Part shown: positions 24,401 through 36,900 of the stretch, piece after piece | Layout of the letters: each line of letters starts with the position of its first letter | Position numbering within the stretch: the first letter of the stretch is position 1 | Source of the DNA: Megalobrama amblycephala | Taxonomy: Eukaryota > Chordata > Actinopteri > Cypriniformes > Xenocyprididae | Length of the DNA: 64,000 bases | Reading direction: 5' to 3' | Assembly: GCF_018812025.1 (NCBI RefSeq) | Contig: NC_063051.1 | Coordinates: 5,085,896 to 5,149,895 of the forward strand | The notes under the pieces: generated by a model | Databases searched by the model: none | Seen by the model: the letters and a program-made list of their open reading frames with translations, nothing else | Told to the model about the DNA's origin: nothing | Translations under genes and position numbers: made by a program

Positions 24401-27400
24401 GCGAACGCCGCGAGCGAGCGACACTGATAGTCCACTGGCGAAGAGCGAGCGTTTTCAGTTTATTCATGTGGAAGCTCAACGTTTGAATTAATTGAAAGCA
24501 CTCGCTCTGCTTCGCACTGTTATGAATGGCCGTGCGGATTTTACTTTCACTTATATTAAAGAACATATTAATATGTTTCAGCACATTACAATCATTATAT
24601 GGCTTGAGTTAAGACAGCATATTCCCCAATGAATTAAACAGTTTATCAATATCATACAGATAGAAAGCGTGAATGGTCTCTCTCCCTCTCTCTGTTTGTG
24701 TGTGCGTGCGTGCAGGGGAGGGGTGCGATTTTCGAATAATAATCGAATAATTCCCAGCGATTTTCGAATATTATTTTTGCTTGAAATGCCCATCCCTACA
24801 TATTATACAGTAGCAAAACAAAAAATGAAAAAGCAATGTTGACTGCAACCATTTAGTAGCACTCAATATTTGAGAAAGCAAAAAGAAGCAAACAGAATCA
24901 GTGATTCAGAAAAGTCCAAAGCATACAATGCAGTCTAGTAAAACAGTATGAGGGTGTATGAAAAAAGGAATGCTAACATTGCCTCTACCTACCAGCATCA
25001 TTACCAGAGATATCTTAATCTCACCCACTGAGCCAGTAGCTTCCCTGTCAATACATGTCCACATGAGTCATCCTCACAAATTAACAGGAGGAGAGGAAGT
25101 TGGCAGCCAGCTCGTATACCTGGCATGATAAAAACCTTCTCCTTGTTTCGTGACAGAGAAGGCCTTCTGTAACGGTGGCCTGCTGTGCCAATTCCACACC
25201 CTTAAGCAAACAAGCCAAGAGCCAGGCTCCCAACACAAAGACTATAGAGTCAATGTGACCGATAAGACAAATTGCAGATTAAAAAAAAAAAAAAACAGAA
25301 AAACAAAACAAGCAGAAGAAAACATCAAGATTAGAGAGAGGTGGTGGAAAACAGTGGGAAAGATTAATGAGAGAATCCCCGCTGACCAAAAAGAAGTCCA
25401 GTCGGGTCGTACTGAGCCTTAGTGGAAGTGGAAAGAGCAGGACTTGCTTGGCTCATAGAAACAGGATGAATGGCTTTTGAGCTGGAGCGGCAGAGCCACA
25501 GATGCTGATTAATGGTCTCTTGTGTTAAAATCCATAAGGCTGGACTCATGTGATGGCTGTAGACTTTGTGGTAAGTCAGACATCTTCACAGTAAATGCCG
25601 TTGCTTCATAAATGGAAAACATTCATATCTGGAATTGAAGGTCAAATATTTGACTGTTTATGGATTCATTTTCATTACTCTTATTGATTCTTTCTTATGT
25701 GATGATGGAACATTCAACTCAAAGATCACGTTAAAGTGCAGCTATTATGCTTTTTCAAATATTACCTTTCATGCTGTGTCTAATATAGCTGTTTGTGAAT
25801 GTAAAAGTCTGCAAAGTTTTAAAGTTCAAAGTGCACAACAAATAAATTTGTCTCCTAAAAGAAAGAATCGTTTCAGAACTGCTGAAATGAGTCATCAGTT
25901 ATTCCAGTCTCATTTAATGTTACGCATCTACTTAACAATGTAACAAATTTGCATAATACCAGCCTATGGTCTTCATTGATTGCAAACTAAAGATGTCTGC
26001 TCTGCCCACCCTCAAACACTGTAGTTGTAGCTGAGGCATGGAAGAGTTTGGTTTGTGTTGTCGACATGTCAAGAAGATGCTGTTTTCAGCGCTGCAAATT
26101 CATTTTTTATGCATTTCAAATGGATGAGGACTTGAGCTGGAATTGATACAGCAAAATCGACGCTATCATTCATATCACTGTTTATCAAGCCCTAAGGAAG
26201 CCTCCAGAGCTGAAATTTAGATATGTTAATAGGTGTTTTGTTTCCAACATGCACTGCAAACAGTAGGCCAATTACAACAGATCGGGCTGCCTGACCAATC
26301 AGAACAGAGTAGGCTCACGGAAAGGAGGGGTTTAGAGGGCTCTTTGAGTAATTGGGTGATGTGCAATGTAACTAAAACAATGATAAACCGAAAACTAACG
26401 AAAACTAAATTGAAAAGACGAGTTGGAATTTATGATATGCAAAAACATAAATTAAGCATGCATATGATCACCCCATCACAATATATATGAGAGCCTACTG
26501 TTTAAATATCTGACTAATCCCAGTTGTTACAACTAGACTTTGAATTCTAGAGCGCTTGTGTGAGCCAGGGTTTGTCAGGTCACAAATCTGCTCTGTTGCT
26601 ATTGCACCCTTGAGAAAGGTACTCATTCCAAACTCGCCCCAGGAGAAGATTACCCCAATACACAGCCAACAGAAAGCCACCAAGGAATAAATCTCCCAAT
26701 GACAAATTTTACAGTTAAGCATGTATCTCAAACTGGCTTGCAAACGCAATGGGATGCAGTTTTCAACAGCTGTCTGAAAGATAAGAAATGCCACAATGAC
26801 ATATTATCAAAGCCAGCGGCATTATCATCTTATTAAAATCATAATTCCCCTTTGACTAACCAATGATCAATATAGGAAATAAATGTCAAGCAAGTCCTGT
26901 TAACCAGTCCCCTAAAGTGAGATTCATTATCCCACCCATAAAGATGAAGAATCTGTCTCCTAAGGGGGACGTATGATGCTCTGCGTGGATCAATAGGTAG
27001 ACGGCGTGAGAGTGAAGAGTCTTCGCCGTCAGACAAAAGAAGTCCATGGCCAGGCGTGTTCTCATCTCAAACAATCCTTCTCCCATCTTTGAGAAAAGCT
27101 GATTTGAGCATCTGATTTCTCTGAGCATGCACAAGGACAGCATTTTAAATCAACGGCACAGAGGCCAGGTGGCTAGATGGCTATTCTCATCCGTGGCAGT
27201 TCACTTTGTGGAGCAGATAATACGGTATTAATATGGCGAGTCAATACAAAGATGCTATTGAAGCTGGTGACTAATGAGAATGAGTGATGGAGTTTGAAGT
27301 CGATGAAATGGCACTTCACCCTGTGAAATTGTCACATTTGACAGCTCGTTTGATTGCTCTTTTTTCAGCAATGCCATGTGAATACCAAATATTAAAGCTG

Positions 27401-30400
27401 GTGCTTTTACAATGTCGCTTATATACATCCAAGCACGCCTCCCATTTGCCATTGTTGGGACAAATTGTTAATCCTGCTCCAAACTCATTGGCATTGGTTG
27501 AGTTAATGTACATACACACATAAGCCCCTTTCATACATACAGTCTTTACTTGTAAAGTATCGGTAAATTACAGTTAAGAGATCATGTGTGAACAGGACCT
27601 TTTCAAAAATACCTGTAAATCAGTTCTGACAATTTCCCGGTATAAGAAGTTGTAAAATTAACAATAAATTACTGTTATGATGGTGTGTGTGAACAAAGAA
27701 CAGGATTGCCAGTATAAGCATGTAAACATGTGCTAGAAGGACATGTGACTGTTCCACCACATTTCACTCTTGAGACCCTTCCTTATTTTCTATTAATCTG
27801 TGCTGTGGCTCTGCAGATACTATTGTGCACTATAGTAACTATAACTATTATGCGTCTCGTGTTTTTAAGAGCAAAAATGTGCAAAAAATGTAGTCGAATT
27901 GGATAGAGTGGTACTAAAGCACTTCACCTTATCCAGGTGGATGAAGAAAAATTCTAGGACATTTCAGATGATTGACATCAAAGAGTTTACCTGTATTTTG
28001 GTACTAATGTGTGAATGGTATCTTTCCGGTAAAAAGATGGAACACCGATGCTTGTGTGAACGGCACATTTGTGTATTTACAAGAAAATTAATTCTGGTAA
28101 TTTTTCAGTAATTACCGGGATTTCGGTGTGAAAGGGGCTATAGACTACATTCAAAAGTTAATAATGTGAAGTATTATTACAATTTAAAATAATGTTTTCT
28201 ATTTTAATATATTTTGAAATATTATTATTTATTCATGTGACGGCAAATCTAAAATTTCAGCATCGTCACTCCAGTCTTCAGTGTCACATGGTCCTTCAGA
28301 ATTCATTATAATATGCTGATTTTGTGTTTAAGAAACATTTGAAAAGAGTTGTGCTGCTTAAAATTTTTGTGGAAACTTGTGTGGAAATCTTGATGAATAG
28401 AAAGTTCTATATAATATAACATAATTTATTCACTTTTGACCAATATAAAAGTTTAATTTCTTAAAAAAAAACTAACTGACCTCAATCTTTTGGTAGTGTA
28501 TGCATGCATGTATGTATGTATGTATTTATAGTGGCTTTGGAAAAATGCATCTGTTGAATACATAAACTTATAATTTGACTGAAAACCAATATTTTAACAA
28601 TGAGAAATGACACACAGCATCTTTAAAAATATATGCAATTACATAACTCACATGCAAATTGTAGTGTGGCTCTCTGGCTGAGAATGGTTCCCCGGTTGTT
28701 GAAGGCAGTGCATTGGTAGACACCGCTGTCTTGGTCTCGATCCAGGCCAGTAATGATCAGGTTACCTCCAGACAGGCGACGCCTCTCGTCACCATGAAGA
28801 TCAATGAGCGTTCCGTTTAGAGACCATCTGGAGAGACGCAAACACAATCAGGAGTGTGGTCTCCAGAGAAGCTAACTAACCAATATTCATCACATGCATC
28901 GATCTGATGAAGCCAGCTTCATTATACAGCCAGATTCAGCATGAAACAAAGCTCATAGCTGACATTTGTTTTCCTTCTTTGTTCTTTTGCAGTACAGTCT
29001 GTACTAATAACTGATGAAAGCAAGCAAAACAGCACTCAAAAATCAGAAATGCCTAATTATTTATTGACCTTGAAGATGTGCAATGTGTAGTCATGAGTAG
29101 GCTGGTTTTACTTTCTAATTATAAAAAAAAGCTTTCACACTCAACTATGAAACGTTCATTATTTTTCAGTATGATTTCAATTATTTAGCTACACTTGCAT
29201 GTGTAAAATACAAACTTTTCAACATGGAGTGTGAAGAAATAGGGCAAATTAGCAACTCGGGCTGCATGACAAAAATAATGCAGTATCTTAAGACTTATTC
29301 GGATTGCAGTAATCATTACTGGTTGCTGCTAAATGTTTTATTTATTTATTTAAATTTCGTTTTACACACAAAATGTATGAACCGTCATCCAACTGATCCT
29401 AACTTTTAATGGAAGTATGAAGTTAGTTCACCCTCAATTGTAGCAGACATGTTGGATTACGGACATGTATAACATTTGATAATTTGTTTGAAAAGTGTGC
29501 TTAAGCTGTCTCTCTTTAAAATAAATGCCAATTGGTTTAATATTTTGTTATCAAATGCAATGACATTCCTACTGTTTTAGAAGTCCAAATACTTTCTGGG
29601 CCACTTTACATCCAAGAAGGGTGTGATTTGTGGGATAATATTTTTTCTGCTTAGAAAAATCATATTAAAAAGATAAAATTAAAATAGTCGACGTGACTTC
29701 AGTGGTTCAACCTTAATTTCATGAAGAGACGAGAATACATTTTGTGTACAAAAAAAAAAAAAAAAAAAAAAAAAAAAGACTTTATTCAACAACTTAGGAA
29801 AATCATATTAAAACGAAGCACATTTTCCATCAGAAAAACAAAATAATCAATAACCTCAGTCATAAAAAATGTATACCAACATATGTGACATGGAAAAACT
29901 GCATCAATTTGCACCTTTTCAAGATAATATATAGAACTCTACTATTCAGAATTGACCTTAAAAATCACCCATAGTTGTGCTAAATCAGGTATTTTTAGTT
30001 TGAGACAGTCAAAACTTGGCAGAAAACCTTAAGATTGAGAGAAACAATAGGGGAAAAGGTTGGCAGGATCTACATTATTCCACTTGTGTGAAAAAAATAA
30101 TAAGTGGGGTGGACAACGCAGTTTTAAAAAGTAACTTTGTAGACTCAAGTCTCTCCCAGATCTGACAGACAACAAAGCGTAGATCTACTGCAGCTCTCCG
30201 AAGCCCATTTCTACTGCATTATTTATTGATCTCAGTGTGGCACTCGAGTTAATCTGACTCCTTTAGTCATCATTTGTGAGTCTAATATCATAGCCACTGT
30301 ATTTGATATCATTTACTGTGACATTCGGCCTGCAGTCTTATTCAGTTGATTACTGCGAGGCTGCTTGTTGTAAATATAGACAATATTTGTGTTCTCACAA

Positions 30401-30931
30401 AGTATCAAATATTATATTACAACATCAAACTAATCTAGTTTTCTAATACACTTTCAATAGCATGATAAATCAACAAAGCTCCTACGTCCCACATACTGTG
30501 GGGCCCTGTGTGTATAAAATGAATGAAATAACCAGTCTATTATCTTGAAAGGATCTAATATCATCTGTGTTGGTACATACACGCCTGCACAAAATAATGT
30601 TGTCATCTACTTCTTTGGTTCTCAAACATTTTAGGCAACTTTGATCAAACGAGAACATCCACAGACCATCTAAACACAACAACAGTTCCTCTCATTTTTT
30701 CACAAACTGAATATTTGTGAGTGTATGCTTGAGAAATGCTGTCACTATAACACCATATTGCAGTTAATATCAATATTTAAGATGAATCACGATGCTGTAA
30801 AACCATCATTTGTGTTTTGACCAGCCATTTTGAGATCTACGCAAGAACCCTACAAGATAATACATGTGCATGTGTTAATATGCAAATTTCCCACTCTTTA
30901 TTTGTTTCATTGCCTCAGCTATAACTGTTTG

Positions 30932-30981
<50 letters not shown>

Positions 30982-33900
30982 TTTTTTTTTTTTTTTTTTT
31001 CAGTTTGAACTACAGGATTGGACATATCACAGCCCTCAGAGGGGAGCTACTTCTGATGGATCAATAGCCTTAGAATAATATGGAAATAGGAATTATTGAT
31101 TTCTAGCACGTGCTGAGATGCTGTATGAGTATTTAAGGTCACTTTTCAATGATGAGAAATAATTTAATGCTAATGAAATATCATGTGCTCTTTCAACCTT
31201 TCTTCCCCCCTTCTCTTCATCTTATGTAAGTGATTATATAAATCTTGTTTTTTCAAAAGTGCTACTCATTTTATGAACTATATATTTTTTATTGAGGAGA
31301 AAATTTACTCTGAAAAAATTTGTATCTTTAAAGTCGAAATGCAGTGTAAGTAGAGTCTTACTAGAGATCTTTTCTTATGTACTGTAATGTATATCTGAGT
31401 AAAACAGTTTATCGTTAAAGAAAAAAAAAAGTAGGACGGGGACTTGGTTCAATCTATTGGTTGTTGATTGAAAGAAGTCAGAGATGAATTCGTTACAAAG
31501 GGATGGGGTTAAAGGATTAGTTCACTTTCAAATGAAAATTAGCCCAAGCTTTACTCACTCTCAAGCCATCCTAGGTGTATATGACATTCTTCTTTCTGAT
31601 GAACATAATCAGAGAAATATTAATAAATATCCTGACGTATCCGAGCTTTATAATGGCAGTGATAGGGTTCAATGAGTATGAGCTGAAGAAAGTGCTTCCA
31701 TCCACCTCCATCCATCATAAACATGTACTCCACACGGCCCCAGGGGGTTAATAAAGGCCTTCTGAAGCGAAGCAATGCTTTTGTGTAAAAAAATATCTAA
31801 ACAAGTTTAAACAAGTTATGAAGACCGCCTTCCATATTCAAGTTACGAAGAAAGTGTAAACTGGTGTCGCATCAGTTACACTTTTTCAGTTAAGTTGAAT
31901 AGGATGTAGCGTAAGCTTTGTGAACTGCAAGAGTTTTACACTTTCTTCGTACACTGAATATGGAAGGCGGTCCGACAGAAGCTAGATATTTTACTTCATA
32001 ACTTGTTTAAATATGGATATTTTTTTTCACAAATGCATCGCTTTGCTTCAAAAGGCCTTTATTAACCCCCTGGAGTCTGAGGCTGATTTGGGGCCTGGAG
32101 AAGTTTTGACATGCCCTGACATTTGTGCTTTTTTCAGTTGTTCATAAACATATAAATGACAAAAGTGTCATTACACTGTATTCAGCACAAACTAGGCTAC
32201 AATAATATGTGAGGAACATGTATGTACATGTTTGTATTTTTGAAGGAATAATGTTTATGCGTGGTTATTGAAAAAACAAAAAACTTAAGTCACTGAAATA
32301 AGGCCAAAAAAAAAAAAAAAAATCTGTGTTAACAAGACCTCTGGGTATTGGAGGTTGTAGACTAGAGTTTTTGCTTCAAAATTATGTAAAAATTATCCTT
32401 CCTACTCCTTCATATAAAACAAAAGACAGATTTAAATTTTCTAAAACATCTTTGGTCAAGAAACACAGTATGCGTGGAGGCGTGAATCATCATGAATAAT
32501 GGGTCATTTACACCTGAGAAGACAAAAGAATCGCATAAAGAGCTCTAATGACCTGCATAAATAATGAGCTCTTTCAGTCAGGTAGGCTATGAAAAAAACC
32601 CTCTGTTGATCATGTCTCAAGCTCATCATAATGTAAATCAAACATACAGAAAAAACAGCAATACTGTGAAATATTATTACAATTTAAAAGAATGGTATTC
32701 TATTATATTCTTTAAAATATAATGTATTTCTGTGATGCAAAGTGTCTGAACAATTATGTTACCTCTATGGCATTTCATATAGGCTTTTAGCTTAAAAGCA
32801 TGCACATTTGGAGAAATATTGATGGATTCTCATGTTTGTCAATTTTCTATACAGAGGAGTAATATTTATTCAGGATTTATTGTCATTACTATGAGCGCTG
32901 GATACTGTGTTTTCAATTCATACTTGCAGCCGGAGGGCGCTCTGTGCACCTTTAGTCCACAAATGCCTGCTAAAGAAGAATAGGCAATCCAGGAACTAAC
33001 CGAACTAACAGAGGCCAGAGATCGCTAACTATGGCTATTCAAAACACTTTTGAAGACAATAAATACACGATTGAGACGATGTATGCATGTGTTGACTGAA
33101 TTTGCGTCTGAATAGCGCTGACTCCATGGGTGTGGCTGCATTAGTGGATAATGAGCTGAATCACGGACTTCTGACATGGCTCTCTTTTCATACAGAGTAC
33201 ATAAACAGAGAATATTTGTTTTCGATTTGACTTACACGATTTAAAACCTGACATTTCAACGTTTTTTTAGACATAAGTCTAATTTTTTTGTGATTAGTAT
33301 TCACTAAGTTACAGTTCATTTTCTGAGAACTATCAGATTGGACTTCGTTCAGAGGGAGACGAGAGATCACGCATCATGTTAGTTTTCTTTATTTTGCAAA
33401 AAGCACAACATTTTGTTTTTATTCTGAGTGTACACAAATAAAAGAAGATATTCCACCGATTAAAATGGTGTATAACTCTTAATTGTATGTGCAACATTGA
33501 CAGAGTATTTTGAGTCTCTTTCACACTGGTAAGAAAAAAACGCGGTGGTATCGCTGGCCATACCTCAGACCTCAGAGTGTTAACCCCATGAAGCACATGT
33601 TTATGATGGATTTATGTGGATGGAGACACTTTCTTTAGCTCATACTCGTTGGTCCTGTTCACTGCCATTATAAAGCACAGATGCGTTAGGATATTTATTA
33701 ATATTTCTCCGATTATGTTCATCAGAAAGAAGAAAGTCATATACACCTAGGATGGCTTGAGGGTGAGTAAAGCTTGGGATAATTTTCATTTGAAAGTGAA
33801 CTAATCCTTTAATGAAAACAAAATGATTGGATAAGTCCAGCATACATCACCAGAGAGAAGACTGTCATTTCACCTGAAGATCGAGGTCAAATAATATTAA

Positions 33901-36900
33901 AAAAAGCTCATGCATGGATGAATAGTTCACAATTAAATCAATAACATGCATTTAGCAAATAGACTTTAAGGGTACAATACCTTGTTACTGGGGCAGTACC
34001 TTAAAAGCAGTGTTGGTGAAAGTTACTTTTAAAAGTAATGCATTACAATATTGCGTTACTCCCAAAAAAAATTAACTTGCATTACTTATTTGAAAAAGCA
34101 ACTCAGACATTTGTTGCACATTTGAAAGTAATGTGTTACTGTACTAATTACTTGAAAAAAAGTAATCTGATTATGTAACTCGAGTTACATAGGGCTGGAC
34201 GATTAATCGAAAAGTAATCGAAACTGAAATTCAGAACCTCTAACCGACTTAATTTTCCCATGTCAGTGATTTCGTTTTTTTAATCCCGTTAATACTTTGC
34301 CTACAACAAGCAGAAATCTGTAAGAAATGATACGAACCACAGATAACCAAAATAACTGCTGAAAGTGAGCTGCTATGTCAGATCACTCTTTCAATAAGAA
34401 AAAAATATCCCACCTTTAATAGTCAAGCAAATTTACAGTACAAACCTTGTCAGTGAGGTGGTGACACACTATAGCCACGATAGCACTGTATGACTGATGA
34501 TCTGCTTTTATTTAATTTTTCCTTTTTTATTTAAAATATTCACAAATTTGTTAACTATAGCATGAAATATCTGATATTCTGATTGTCAGATATGTGCAAG
34601 TTGATGTGTTTTGCTGTTTAAACACCTTTGTAACAATAACGTTAGTTGAGCTATACTCGCGACGGGCGCCGCCAAGTTAGTTTGCGCTGCAGTAGGCTAC
34701 AGACAATCGGATCTGTTGGATTTACAACACGCAAATTCATCCACTTCTCCCGAAATACGTGAAAGTGAGTCGGTGAACTGGGAGAAGAATAGAGTAAACT
34801 TTAAAGTTACTTATACAGTGTGTATCTGATATGAATAAAACGTGTCGTCTAATTATTATGGAAAAGACTGTTATTTCTGCTTCTATAGACATCAGTGTGT
34901 ATTTTACAAACACTAAATGTATTGTTTTGTTAGTACTCATGTGTATTTAAATGTCTGAAACATAAAAAATAAACATTATGTGGTTGAAAACACTGCATAT
35001 TTGTGATATATGAAAAGTGCAAAGCGCGTCAGTCTCTGGTTTAGCGCCAGCCAAAGCGCGCACGCACATTTGAATTTGGCAGTTGATCATGTGATGCACT
35101 GAACGTTCTAATCACACGGGTGTGAACATACGCATCAAAGGGTTACTTGTAATCGAGGTAAAATGTTCAATAAATCGAGGTTTTGATATAAGGCCATAAT
35201 CCTGCCCTATTTATTCTCTGAGTCTCAAAGATTATTTATTTATTTTCCATAGATGAAATACTCTTTTTTGTATTCAGACCAATTTGAAATCATTCTAAAG
35301 GACAGCAATGGTCACAATCACAGTGGTAGGTTAAGGTAACAGAATTCAGCCTGGTAATTGGTGCATGAAAGATCGTTTTTTAAAGGCGAGACAAAGAATT
35401 ACAAACAACCCAGTCTCCAAGGAGCCCCTTAACAAGAATCAAAAAGGCTTAGTAGTGACAGGGAGCCAAAGTATTTTCAGATAATGAGTATAAAAAGTTC
35501 TCTGAGAAGTTTAATGGACAATTATGCTTCCCCCGCACAGCAAACTGTCTAAGCCTCCATCAGCATCACTGTCATTACGATCCTCACTGCTATTATTACT
35601 GTCACTATTAACGTCGCCTCATCATAGTTATCATTATAATCTCTATGTTATTTACGACTACATTAACAAACTGACCAGAGACAAAGCCTACACCTGGTCA
35701 TTAGAAAAAAGTATCACGGAAAATGGACGTGAAAATTGCAGAAAAAAATAAAAACAGTGACGTACGAAACAGTCAGCTTCAATTATCTGTCTAAAAGAAT
35801 GCTCCGTAGTGCTTCGTACAACCGAGAAAGCAACCTGCGTTCAACAAAGATCACGCTAGAGCCGAGTTAATGAGGGCCGACACAGGAGCACCTCTGACTT
35901 TCTCTGTGTAATCTCTGCATTTTAACCAGCTCTCCTTCACTTTCTCGTCTCTGAAGACTGCCTGCTCCACGGACCAGGGTTCAAATCCTTACAATCGCAA
36001 AAGCATGCTAGGCAGGTTGAAAATCCTGTCAGGTTAAGTGTAGGTTGGGAAAACAGATTCTGGGCTCTTTCAAAGGATTTAAAACAGCGCCACGGGGAGG
36101 CTTAAAACATAGCTTTTTATGGCACTAACAACACCAAGGTCATGGGTTTGATTCCCTAGGAAAGCGTCAACTGATAATAATGTATACCCTAAATGCAAGT
36201 TGTTAAAACTAATGTTAAACTTACAAGTAAATTCTTTCTGTATGAGTGCTAGTCAACCACAAGAGCCCACAAAGGATTGTGGGAAGGAGTAATGGCTGTC
36301 CTATGGCCTCAATTTGCCTCACAGCTTACCTTATCCCTCCCTGTGGACCCACATTAATGCAACTTCGCTTTTGCTGGACCAAATAGAACAAACCACAGAA
36401 TACTAGAGAGATACAAGGGTCGGGGTTTTTACTGCATTGCAAATTTTTGCTCTGTGCTTTTATATGATAAGCGCTAAATGTTCTTCACAGAGCGGACCAA
36501 TTACCTAAATGGGGCGAATGAAGCCTTGTTACACGCAAGTGTCACATGAAGCACAGCAGCATGTTCTGTAGATATGATAAAATATTATCTCGAGCAACAC
36601 AACACAGGCCACTAAATCTGTGTGACACATTTGAGCTCTACTGAGAATTTTTATCATTAAAGCATTACTGGGGAAGTCATACAACTCTGCTAAACACCTT
36701 AAACAGCTAGACAGCCTTAGCAAACAGCACTGACAAAAAAGTGGAGAAACACCAATGGAAATTAAGGCTTTTCAAACTACACATCACCACCCTTACAACA
36801 ACTTGTCATGGTTTAACTTTAGTAACAGTAGCTGCGCCATTTTCACAGAAATGTCTATTAGGAGGAGGAAATCTATTTAATTTTATTACATCTGTGATTC

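Larger units (their letters stand above)
23836..28651 (-). other. Contactin intron between Ig1 and Ig2 (4.8 kb)
   Basis: Holds an hAT-like element (23921-24798), a TTAA-edged repeat (from 25735), an AGCCCCTTTC inverted-repeat element (27523-28139) and an AAGTTTGGG element (28146-28500). 24810-25730 and 26000-27520 show no supported gene. Confidence 0.85.

Noticed and set aside
29749..29777. Poly-A tract as the tail of a processed pseudogene
   Set aside because: No gene-like sequence or AATAAA signal upstream at the right distance. The other poly-A runs look the same.
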